Origin: Norana najaformis
Taxonomy: Eukaryota; Annelida; Clitellata; Crassiclitellata; Hormogastridae
Direction: 5' to 3'
Assembly: GCA_964023275.1 (NCBI GenBank)
Contig: OZ029915.1
Location: 21,170,775 to 21,234,774 of the forward strand
Length of the DNA: 64,000 bases
Positions 48,740 through 61,300 of this stretch are shown in pieces. Position 1 is the stretch's first letter. Each line of letters begins with the position of its first letter. The position numbers and the translations under genes are program-made. The notes under the pieces are model-generated. The model was not told the origin of the DNA. It worked only from the letters and a program-made list of their open reading frames with translations, and searched no databases.

Positions 48740-49900
48740 ATCTTTGTCGCTTTGTCTTGGACTTTGTCCTCAGCAAGGTCCTCCCTCGCCAAATGTGGCT
48801 CTCGGTGGCTTTGGGAAAGGCTTGCTTCATTTAGCATCTTTGCTGGATGCCTGAAGACCTCTCAGATTTACGCCAACCTCCAAGAACCTATCCATCGCAT
48901 TCTCCCAGCGATACAGGAATGGCCTCTTGGTTTCACTATTGCAGTGGACCACCACATAACTGGAGCTTCATGGGGCCTGCTTTGTGACTCGTCAGGTGTG
49001 GTTTTTCTCTCGTTTTCCAGCGCAGCTGTCTGCCAAGGTGTTCTTGATCTAGAAGTAGTGCTTGTTTTCAGCGTTGTCAGTGTCGGCCAGATGCAGCAGG
49101 TCATCCCTGTGCCCATCCACCTGTGATGCATGGATCATCACCTGCTCTTCCACATGTACACATTTACTAATAGGATGCAGTTCTGGCGTTCAACCTTGCC
49201 AACATCACTTACTTTCACTGGGAACTCTATTCCGGCAAAGCGCAGCTCGCCATTGTAGGCTTGGTATTTGGCTGGACGATGTGGGTTCTCCCTATGAGGT
49301 GGAGCGCAGGCAGGACTGCTCACTGGTTCTTCACCTTGATAACCGCGTGTGGTGGTATGCACTTTGGCGTCGGGAACTATAAGCCCCCCCAGAATGGGCT
49401 GTACTTGGTGATGTCCTGGTCCAGTGCAACACTGCTAGAGCCTCAAGCCTGATACTCCTCGGCACTGAAGAACCTTCGCTTTGGCTTCTTTAAGCTTTTG
49501 GCTAAACTTGCCTCAGTTCAGGGCAGATCTAAAATAGGCCATCATGGTTATCACATATGGCTTGGTGCCATCATCATACACCCAAGCCAAAGAAAGCACC
49601 AGTTTCTCAAGTTAGAACTACTATGAACTTAAGGCCTCCTTGCTGCCTTAGATTGCTTCCTAGCACTTCTGCCATGCCAGGTATCATTGCATCCAAGGTT
49701 ATTGCATCCGCCTGGAGGCGGTGGCTGTTTGGAATGGTTACACAGAGTCTCAGAATACTTGCCGCCCTGAGTATGACAAGCTTGGGGTCATCTGCAGTGG
49801 CCGATGTACTCTTGAGGGTTTCACCAAAGCAAATTGCATTTAAAGATGTTAGTCAAATGAACCAGAACTTTTCAAAGAGCAAAACAAAACCATAAATGTA
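48740..49900 (-). mobile_element. Polinton/Maverick DNA-polymerase-B N-terminal region, decayed
   Basis: On the minus strand, broken frames read in order LKSTSATADDPKLVILRAAS, RLQADAITLDAMIPG (about 49840-49690), YQAYNGELRFAGIEFPVKV, DVGKVERQN (about 49260-49180), VDGHRDDLLHLADTDN with an HY-F-IKN stretch (about 49115-49040). In Polinton polymerase genes I recall a similar order upstream of the exonuclease domain: a proline-plus-Y region, I-FPVKV-DI-KFEKQN, then a VNLLLI-HY--IK block. Stops interrupt every segment and no exonuclease or polymerase catalytic motif is visible, so this is an inactive fragment. Confidence 0.6.
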
Positions 49901-50850
49901 AAAATAAGTCAATCCAAGGTTTTCTTTAACTGAACTAGAAATAGAACAAATGGATAATTGTTACTGTGACTGTTAATTGTGATTGTTAAAATTATGTTTG
50001 TAGAAATGGTGCAGTTTGATAAAATTAATTAAATGGCTGGATATATATAACCCCTGTAATACATGTATTGCAGATGACTTAGCAGATGCATATCTTTCAG
50101 TTCATACTTCACTGCTTTGCACTTAAAATATGCACCATGGCATACATAGCCTGCATGTGTTTTTTATTCAACCACACAAGCAGCTCAGACATTGCTGCTA
50201 AATTGTCTGACAACACAAATAATTAACTATCTGTGCAAGTCCTCTGGTAATCTGGGGTATGACATGCATGGATCTGCCTGGCTAACTATGGCTTTGAATA
50301 AATGCACATCTATCTTTGCATTTGATTGCTGTGATTATCTTAAGCAATTATATTGTTTTGAAGGACTGGGTTTTATTGTTGATGTTCTTTATCTTAATGT
50401 TTAACAAAACCCTGATATTTAGCTTTTCCAGGTAAAGTTTAGTATAGAAGTGCAGTTGCTTTAGCGACTTCATTTTTCTTAGCCTTGGCATTTATTTTTC
50501 TTAGCGTTGGCATAGGATATCTGGTGGCCAGTCCTCCCTCCCACCTGAATCTAGTATATGGAAACCCAAAAATCCTTGGTAACTGTAAGCACATGACTGC
50601 GTTAGAAACTGATTCTTGAGAATTTGTGAGTAGGCAACTACATGATGTTGTTGCATGACTAAAACGTTACTATTCTGAGACCAGTGTGGGATATAGTAAT
50701 ATGTGAATACCGGCCTATAAGACCAGGAAACAGAGGCTACAATACTTCTATGAGAAAGCAATATGACATGACCTCGAGACTTCAGGGTTGTGTACAAGTG
50801 TGTATGTTGCTATGGGATTGCTTGAATAACTGATGAAACCACAGAATGTC
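49901..50850. other. Intergenic, nothing recognised
   Basis: AT-rich sequence between the Polinton fragment and the inverted-repeat cluster. The minus-strand frame at 50501-50797 has no recognisable motif. Confidence 0.4.
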
Positions 50851-51470
50851 GTGATTGTACCAGAATACACTGAATGACAGAATGACCAGCACATGCTGGT
50901 ACAAGGAGACGTGGGTACCATTGCTATTACCTGAAAGCACTGCTAGCAGAACATGATGGTACTAAAGACTAATGATGTTACAAACTGGTACCAGAACACA
51001 TATGCACCAATTCATTCTGGCACAATTACTGCATTTATGCCAATTAATCTCATACCATAAGTCTGCAGTACGCTATCACACACTTCATGCATGTGCTTAT
51101 AGTGCTTTTCCAGCACACCAGTACCAGAACACACCAGTGTCCTGCATGAAAAAACTTGCTGCACACTCTCACAAACACACTAGTGTGTGATGGCATACTA
51201 GCTAGTGATAGCGTATAGCTTAACTGCTTACTGGCAAGAACCGAACAATTGAACCATTACAGACCCATACCAGAAGACACTTGTATCAGAAGACAGACAC
51301 TAGTACCATTTAACCCTCATCTGGTGTCTATACCAGCTGGTACCAAACTGCACTGGTTCCATCGCATTCTGTTGTCATTGTGTTCTGGTGCCAGTTTGCA
51401 ATGGTAGCACGTTCTGGAACCTGGGTTCCAATACTGTGTTTTTCATCAGTTACTAATGGTACTAGTGTGT
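50850..51470. repeat. Cluster of GGTACCAG/CCAGAACACA repeats in both orientations
   Basis: The words CTGGTACCAGAACACA, ACCAGTACCAGAACAC, GGTACTA and TAGTACCA recur, mainly in one orientation to about 51320 and mainly inverted beyond. The clearest pair is 50981-51000 against 51379-51398, which are inverted complements at 18 of 20 positions. Both direct and inverted relations exist, so the block could form cruciform or hairpin structures. No terminal repeats of a named transposon were identified. Confidence 0.7.
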
Positions 51471-52338
51471 TGATCTGGATTAGCAGCTAATCACTTGATT
51501 ATCCTGCAATCAAACTACTTATGCACTGCTAAGCATTGGAACTGAATCTGAAATTATGGAATAAATAACACAGGATTTCCATAGATTTGACAATTTCTAA
51601 TTTCAACCGACAAGAGTATAACGGCAATTTCGATATTTCAGCATGCTACTTAATCCTAAAAATAATGTGTCAACTTCCATAAGACAACTAGGCAGAAGCC
51701 ACCCATGTAATTTGAGTGCTAGACTTGGCATGGTTTCCACCAACTTCCCACATTTTCATAAATAATCTGACCGATTCAGCAACATGAAAGCTGCAACCTT
51801 TGGCCTACTCCAAACAACATTGTAAAACCATGCAGTTTCAGCAACTGGCATGTAGAAACCTTCATTTCGAAAATACAGGTATTCGCCTATCCACTGCCTC
51901 AGTCCGACTTTGAATTAACCATATTCTTAGTCCAGGGAGGACTGCATTGCATACATTTATGCCAGTTAAATGTATACAACACAATAACTAATTAACTATA
52001 CCTGGAATAGCAAGGACACTTTTCCTCTTTTTATGTCTCCCTGACTTTAAAATGTAAGATGCTCTACGTTAACGAATAATGATGATACCACATCAAGGAA
52101 TGAGACAACAATAATTTAGTTATAAAAACTTTGGTTCTGAAATGCTAACAAAATAGTGAATCAGAAATGGTAAAGAACTGAAGTAGTATACTACAGAAAT
52201 GACATCAGTACTCAATCTCAGTCCTAAAATACTGGTCAAGAAGTTTGCAATACAAGTTCCATTCTTACCAGCCTGAACTAATCAAAGAATAGAAATGGAA
52301 AGAATGATCTTGTAAAAATACACAAAAACAAAATCCTA
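51471..52338. other. 3' flank of CEP76, nothing recognised
   Basis: This is the region downstream of the CEP76 stop on the minus strand. I found no exact AATAAA on that strand close to the stop; CATAAA-like variants exist. No other feature was recognised. Confidence 0.4.
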
Positions 52339-55300
52339 TCAGAGCACACATTTGTATTTGCATGCAAACATGATCCATGTTGCACAAACGCATTCTGGAT
52401 ATGTATAGATGCGGACACGAAGTGCCATTCGCATGTGGTCTCCGCGACAGTTGATGATCTCTTCACAAACAGGATACCTAAAAACCAGACAGGCAAAGAG
52501 CAGGTTACATGAAACTGCACTTCGTTAAAGAAACTTGTTATTACACTCTACATAAATTTATGTGCATGTAACATTATCAACATATAAGACTGATTGAATG
52601 AGCTGATTCAACTTAGCCTAATACATGCCAAAGAACGGTGCTATAGCACTGACTGGGTTTTGAAACTACAAACTGATATCAAGTGTCTTTATATTAAATA
52701 ATAATGTATCATGGTTATTTTCTTTATTCATTATTTTAAGCAACATTTATTTTTAAAAATATTTACTGTCTTAATGCTAATAATAAACAAGCTTAATGAT
52801 AATGTCTTAATGCTAATAATAAACAAGCTTAATGACTGTTACACATTCACATAACCAAGTTCTGTACTCGATTATATTTTGACTGAAAGTTTTGAAAAAA
52901 TGCACCATTACTGCCATGAAACATTGCTATGCATTGACAAAATATTTTTGACTTGTGCATGCCCTTTGTAAGCTTCTGGAAGTGCCAGCAGCTGTATGAG
53001 TGGGGAATAATTTTCCTTTTTAAAGGGTGGACTGCATCATTGGCCTTGGGGAATAGATGCTTCATGTCACCCATGGAGATACTGATACTAACCTAAGGCA
53101 ACCATAGAAAGCTCGACGTGCATTTCTGTGCACAAACTGAACAGGATAGCCTTTGAAAGTGTGACCATCAGGCACATTTCTTCGAATTGCTTGCTGGAAT
53201 TCCTCGTTACCAGCAGTCACACCTGCAACCATTTGCCAACAGCATACAGTATCAAAATGGCAAACAGTTCCTCAATCCCACAGCTCACGACAGCAATTCA
53301 GACTGCATAAATAAAAAAGACTATATAAATAAATGCAGTTATAACCACTGAGTGCAACTTCAAGTTTAAACTAATTTGGAATCATCCATACAGGATGACA
53401 AATGGCCATACAAATGGCCCCTTTAGACCTCTCCCTCCCTCATTTGCATTTGGGTGCCCCTCTCACATCCCTTTGCAGATTCTGCACTCCAATGGAGTAC
53501 CAGTTTAGGATATCCTATTAAACTTCCAGGGTTAATTGTGCTGTGGGGTACTTTGATGCTGCTGAATCCAGCAAAGGAATTAGATCCAATGTGGTACAGA
53601 CTGTCTGTCTGACTGGAATCGGCATTTAAGGCACAGGCTGAAATAACAGAAATAACTTATGCTAATTTAGAAGTGGACATCTGCAATGGGCACAACCCCT
53701 CCCCTTGTCTGCATTTGGGTTACCCATCTCTTCCCATATTTGATGCTGGTGTCCCTTATGGGCGACCCCTGTAAGGGTTTCTGTAAGTTGCCAACAAACT
53801 GACAGGCACTCCATGGATATAGTGATCTAGCAATGCCATCTGATGAAGTTATTTTGCACAGTCACAATATTCTGTCTGTTTTTACTTTTAACTGACCTTT
53901 GTGAATAAATGCAATGATCTACCTGTCAGACGCTCTGTTTCGTAGGCTGAAAGTGCAGGTGTTAGTAGATAACTCAGATGATCATCCCAAACTGTTGTCA
54001 AACCTTGATCCTTCAAAATTCAACAAAATACATACTGTATTAAAATTGACAAGCATTACATTATGGTCGATTGTTTCTTTCACTTATAAAATTTATACAG
54101 TGCCACTCTCTAATAAAGAGGCATCAGCTGATGGCACTGATCAATTATGTGCCAAGAACTTGCTCAAGACCATTACAGAATGATCGTCTCGAGAAAGAAG
54201 AAAGACTCGAAACTGCACATTCCATGTCATAAGGCAGGCAGTCAAATCACCCACTCAATAATAACATAATTATAACAATTAGCAACTTCTATAGTGCCAG
54301 TGAAATAATTCACAAGGAATCAACCAATAGCACACCAAAACCAAGCTGTAGTCAGGTAAATACCAGAAAGTTAGTCCACTGATTCCAGTGTCACAGGTGA
54401 TGCTTATAAAAGATGACAAACACAATGCAAAAGATGACAATTCCCTCTGTAGAACAAAAAAGTTACCAGTATTGTGAACAATAACCTATACATATAAAAG
54501 GCTAAGATAAGCTGAGATGTCTTACACGTCGATGTTCTGTGACAAGTACACGTAGTTCTTGTTCTATTTCACTACTGATAAGACTGGCATCCAAAAGAGA
54601 AGGACAGAGTGGAGGAAGAGCTGGCCGGCTGGATCCTGATCCCGGGCCACAAACAGATTGGATAGCATCTTCAGACATGGCCTTCCAACGAGACTCATCG
54701 CGCAAGTCAAACACACACAACTCCACAAGGTCTGTCGGCTAAAAAACCAGATATACCTCAACAGTGCATTTCATCACACAAATCAAACGCTTGGCCACAA
54801 CTTCCAAGATCTGTTGGCCAGTTGTCAGATAAACTGTTCAATCAAATGCTTCTTCTCTAGTACTGGATGACTGTCATCTTTGAAACCTATGGCAGATGCA
54901 AGGAAAGCTTGTAAAAACACATCCAATGCTCATAAATATGATACTTGAATGCTCTGTTAATATTCGTTATCTACCAGCATTAACTTTGCTGTTATCCATA
55001 TCATGCATAAGTAAGAGCTAACCTGTGAATTTGCGTACAGAGCCGCATTGTTAAAAACACATCCAATGGTTCTGTAAGGATAAGGTGGTTTGGGTTGAGC
55101 ATCTAAAGGAGGATCGTTTGGGTTAACTGGGAAATGGGTGTACCTGTCCAAAACAAAAATAACACATGTTTCAAAAATCGGTAAGAAATATCATGTCAGT
55201 ATCAATCTATGATTACAAAACAGTCTGTAATTACCAAGGGCAGATCTAGGGAGGAACAGGAGGCCATGGACCACTGTTGTTTGCTGTCTTGGAATGGAAG

Positions 55301-58300
55301 ACCCACACTAGAGCTAGAATGCAATGTGAAAACCTTAAACTAATGCATCAAAAATACTAAAAATTACCAAGTTTGCAGCTGCATTCATTTTACAAAGCAC
55401 ACACTGCATTGCATTCATTTTACAAAGACACACTGCTAAAGACACCATTTCTCTGACCTGTGACTAATGCAACCCACCTGTGACCATTAAGACTTTCCCA
55501 GAAGGTGACGAGCCCGTCGGTATCAATGGTCATCACCCAGGTGTGTGTAGCACCTTTGGCTTTGGTGCCGACACAAACGTATGCATCAAGACCAAAGCCA
55601 AGCAGCAAAGAGCAGAGCAAAACAGCATGATCCTCACAGTCCTAAGCCAGAAACATCAGCAAGATCAATAAAACAAACACAATGCAGTCAAAAACAGGAC
55701 AGGATTGATATAACAATTAATCCATTGACTCTAAGAGATAAGTAAGAAAGTACGCAAGCACTGCTGGTCCCATAGAAAAACAATACATGCAGTTTTTAAT
55801 AGATGACAACAAATACATAGAATGCTTAAAAATACATTAATACATGTCTTACAAGCAGGTAAAGAAAGAGGCAAATGAGACGACTAGTAAACCCCTTGAA
55901 TGTCACTCCTGTTTTTAGGCTGTGCCAGTTGCAGGTTATTTACGTTTACTGCTGCTGTCCCTCTTGTCTATGCCTTTGTTACAAGTAGAATTGACTAATG
56001 CAGCATCATCTAAGCAGGCCTTCCGTAAGGGCAGATTGAGCAGCTGGAAAGTGTGCTGCAAAGCTTACTGGCTGTGTTTCTAAATTTAATCACTTTTCTG
56101 ATCACATGCATGATGTAATTGACTGGCTCCCTGTCCAACACCACATTATGTTTAAGATTACAGCATGGGTCTGGTGGCATCACCTGTGTAATGTGCCAGC
56201 TTGCTTATAGAAACTTGTCACTGTTTTGGTTCTGGCTGACAGTCAATCCATTCACTCCACAGCTCATGGCAAACAGATTGCACATTTTGCACAAACTTTG
56301 ACAATGCAGTGTCAGGCATTTTCAGGGACTGGGCTGCCCACTTGAAGTAGACTTCCTCTACAATGAGTTAGGTACTTATCCAAACACTAAATGCAGTGCC
56401 TTTTAAGTAACTCAAAAGCACCACCTATGCTAGCCTAAATAATGCTAAAGTCATTAAGAACGATAAGCAAGCAATGCTCAGATAACTATAAAAATCACCA
56501 GTGGCAGTCCCCCCACACATGAAAAGCCAAACCAACGAAGTCCCATCCAGAGTTAACCGTAGACACAATGTTCCGAGGTCCTGGGTCGAGTTGCACTGAA
56601 GGTGACGAATGACGACAGGTGATGATGTACATGGTACACAATAACACCATCATCCAGTAGTCCCTCATCGATGGTAGAAGACAGAGCATCCAGAAATCTG
56701 AGCAGGACAGGTATTCACCACTGGTCACAGAAAGTACCTCTTGGCGGTTGCCATGCTGAAGACACTTCCATCACCAAATTTAAGATATCTCAGTCACAGA
56801 AGGCGTAAATAGGTCTGTAGGTCTGAGGCTCGACTGTCTGGCTCAGAACCTATTTACCCTCTAGAGGTTAAGACCAAATATCATCAGAAAACACACAAAA
56901 TCTACTGTGGAATCAGAAGATAAAGCCTAAACACCAATTTGGTAATAGTAGTACTTCGAATATATAACATGTATCGAGCAAAATCTGAGTTAAGACAAAC
57001 AATTTGATGAAATTTGTCTTATGAATAGGATACATCATGCACATTTTATCAATGCTTAAAAACTGTTCCCTTTCACAGGGGCTGTGCTGGGATATGTTAA
57101 TATCTAGATATCTTGAAGAGGTGCTACACAAATTTACAGAATGCATGAATCAATAAATGGTAAAGTGGTTTAGGTAGCATACTCCTTTGCTTCTGCAGAG
57201 GAAGGCATGCATTGATGTCCACTGTTCCAGTTGACTTCCTCCACCAACCACTGTAGTCTTCTCATGACCAATCAGACTAACGAACCGGGCAGCCTGGCGT
57301 GGGGTGTCAAGCAGACGGCCCGCTCTCAGTGGCTGGACATAGCAACACACAGGTCGATTGGAGCCATTCTCATCCTGCAGTAAAAGAAATTTCACATACA
57401 CATAGGCAAAGTAATGTAAATCAAAAGCAAGTCTTGTATGATGCTTATTGTACAGTTGTATTTTTAAGAGCATAAAGATGTCCATGAAAACTGCTTTGAG
57501 GCACAATAACTTTTCTAAGGGATGGAAATGACTAGTTGAATGACCAACACAACTGGACATAAATGGGGGAGTCTGACCAAAAGCCAATACCCTGGACTAT
57601 AAGCCACCTGCAAAATACCTTCAACTGAGTTAACAGTGGAAACACAATGATCCAAAGACCCACAAAGATCCATCAAAAATATCTTTGTTAATGTTTTTCA
57701 TGTGGCTACCGCTGCAAAGAATGTAGTATTATTACAAGGTAGCTTTAAAGAGCCACAGAACATGTTAAGGAGCACTTCTAAGTAAAGTAAAAGTAAAATA
57801 TCCCATATCCCACAAGTGCAAAGTAGGGGAGGTGCTCATATCCTTTTCTTTAGGTCCTTGAGCCAGCAACTGGACAAATCCCAAGGTCATGGACACGGGG
57901 CCAGTGCATCACAGGACTTGCTGTTTACTTCTCAGCTTTTGCCGGTACCAAATTATACTGCTTGGTGACAGAGGCACATGTGCACAAACAACTTGTCCAG
58001 GGTTGTTACATGGAGTCGAACCCGCAAAGTTCTGCATAATCATTGACCAAACACGTTACCGATAGACCACCATGCTGCACACAGCATATTTAAGAGGTAC
58101 TTAAAAGGTGCTACATCAAGTGGCATGATATATACATACATAATTACATACATACATAATTACATACATACATACATAAATACTACTTTGCTTCTAGGGA
58201 CTTCTTCAAGGCCATACACCTGTCAATCTTTTTCTGTTATACAGTGAAAAGCTTGTTTAATCTTCAGCTTCCTTTGTTGCTTGTTATATCATGTTATGCA

Positions 58301-61300
58301 GCCAAACCTTAGAACATTAAACAGATATAACGTAAGATCAGAATCCAATCAACCTGGGCAAAAATCTTGACACGTCTTTCACTCTGTGATGGCCGTATTT
58401 GGCAGTACTCCTTCCACCACTGCTTGGCATAAACAAGAAACAGTCTCTCACGTTCAGCCTTCTTTGCCTTTTCCAGGCTCACCTGAGCTGATGTCAGCTC
58501 ATCAGTCAACTGCTCTGTAGTTTTCGGAATTATTTCAAGACGTGTTTCCAAAACTCCAACAGGAACTTTACTTTCTGACCCTGGAACAAATTCAACACAA
58601 CTCATGCAATATCGTCAAAACACTCAGATGCAATCTTATTACTTAAAGTAAAATCTGAAGTCTGCTAACAGCAATAAACCAGATGTTAGCAAAAAAGTTG
58701 TAAATGGCTGTTGTGACTTTAAACGACTGATGTGCCTGGTGATTACAAATTATGAAACAACTGAATTTATGAATTCTAACAAATTCACCACAGTGCAAAC
58801 ATAAAGGATTCACCAGGTATAAACTGCAAAAGGTACAACATATACTCACCAATTCCCATTAGTTCAATGCCAATGGTACATCGTGAGGAAGGGGCTGCAA
58901 GCACAGTTCGCCAGTCGAGATAGTGTGAGGAAACAAGGGAAGTCTCACCAGATGGCTCAGTCTTGATCAGAACAATGTGTATGGGATCACACATTGACAA
59001 CATTGTCGTGTTGTCAGCCATCTTTGCAGCTATGCCTACATGTAAAAAGAGTCAGTTAACAAAGATGGACATTGGACTAATATCTATACTATGGTAAAAT
59101 CAAAAGACCATTCTGATTCTAAATATAATCAGGGATCTTGAGTCAGATCAACAATTTCAATATCATCAATCTTATTAGACGCAGCTTGTTGGACCAAGCA
59201 AATACTAATAAAAAGCAAAATGCTTAAAGAATTTGTCATTTCTTAACTTCACAACTAAACATACATACATACATGTGTGTGTATGTGTGTGCATGTATGT
59301 GTGACCATGCCTGACAAAATTTTCACAAAGTTGGAAAAGTTAATTTGTGAGAAATGCACTCAGAAGTCATATAGGAATAAAATGGGCCAACATGAATTCT
59401 TTGCATATTTATGTTTGTTGTTGTGTTAGCTGCCAACTGTAGTTCCTTATGTGTAATTTTGCCATCTGAGTATTAATAATATGTCCAATTTTATTATGAT
59501 GTTCAGCAACAAAAACTTTATTTAACATGTCCCTTGGTGCTCTAACTGGAAGTCATGTGCATCAATTTTTTGCAAATGACCAAATCAAAAAAATATCTGT
59601 CTCAACCAGCTTTTTACAGAGATTCACTGAGGGCAGCCTAAGAGAGGTATATGAATACTTTCCAATTTACTATGTACACATAAATATTCACAACCCTAGG
59701 CGCAGCGACTTGGGTTAGATTATATTTTTATGGGAATCTTTAACTGCTGATTTCTCAAAAGTAGCCGTGAAAAGACCTCCATCTTTCAAAAACTGTAACT
59801 TTTTGCTCTTTGTGATAGAAATGCGGTTTTCACCTAATTATTCAGCAATTCCACCCAAATCCAACACAGTATCAACTCAGTTTTGACTTTTTCTCACTTT
59901 GTGAGGGATTTCTCAGAAAAAGTCACATATGGTCTAGTAATGCTTAATATCAAATTTCCAGTATTATTCTAGCAAGCACTGATGAAAGATTGATACCTCT
60001 AAGTACAATGGTGCTTCAGCTGTTTTTAGAATAGAAATTCATCAGCTGAGTTTTATACAAAATATAAAACTACGTTTCACCTGCCACATCTTTGTGGAGT
60101 TCCAAAAGAAATCCTTCCTGAAAATCTGGTTCACAAGCGCAAGGCACAGCACGAGATCGGAACCTTTGGCCATGGAAATTGATGTGAATGGTGAGCATAG
60201 ATCCCACTTGGCCAGGAAGAGATTCTGGTTCATTGATGTGCTCCAGAAATGCCCGACCACCGACAAATTGAAGGAACAGATATCGCCGAGTAGGATCAAT
60301 GTTTGCTACAAGTAGTAGAACAACAGAGATAAATGGAAAAGCACAAAAATGACTCAACTGCTGAACTTCTTGTGTTTTTTAGTTACAGTCTGGAGTCTAT
60401 TTTCAACAAAAAGACCTCTGAAATCCTGTTGAGGATAATAAAGCAGAGCTCTGATCCTTTCAGGGTCTGCCAACTGTATTCCATTTATTGTAACAGGAAT
60501 TGGCACCTGCATCATGTTGACTCTGGGATCCATAAAAAGATGATGATTCTGATGGTGTTGGTGATGATGATGATTATAATTTATATATCAATGTGCAAGG
60601 TAGTCTGAGAGTCTCACTAATGTTGCTATCTTCATTATTTTGTCGCTTTCAACATTCTTGGGATAAACAGAAGATGTGGTCTCCCATTGCCTTACTCCCG
60701 ATGTTTTTCACGAGACACCATATCACATTCATCGATAACCACCATTGCCATTCTTCTGGTTCTTCACCATTGGGCACTTGCATATAATGACAAGGACTCA
60801 GTCGTCCGCCATACGCTTTGCTTGAACAGGAGGACCACATGGAGTTGGTATGGTGAACATTTGGATATCAGAAGCTTTGCAAGGCTCTTGCTGTCCTATT
60901 TCCCTTCCTAATAAAATTACTAAATAAAAGTATCAAATATAATTTACCTTTTTTAACAGAAGGCACAGAAAGCAGTTTCTCATCTTTGTCAATGAAATGA
61001 GTGGCAGGTTTGACTGGCACAGTAGAAACACCAGGTAGAGCTGCAGTGCCACCTAATGTCTGAAACTGAAGGCGATTCATGATTTGGTCCAGCACACCTA
61101 AAGAAAAAAACCTTACAGCTAGTTTTATGCCACAAACCCATGAAATATTATAACATAGCACTAACAACTGGCTGGTGCTTAGGAACCGAATCATTCCTGC
61201 CTATTTTGAAAAAAATGAAAACAGCGTTACAAGTTGAAGACCTACTTATTTGGCTTAGTATATCATGCGCATTTCTAGTGATGGCACAGTGAATGAACAG

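Noticed and set aside
48725..49126. 133-residue plus-strand frame after the ATG8 gene
   Set aside because: The opposite strand carries the recognisable Polinton-like segments; this frame is their antisense shadow.
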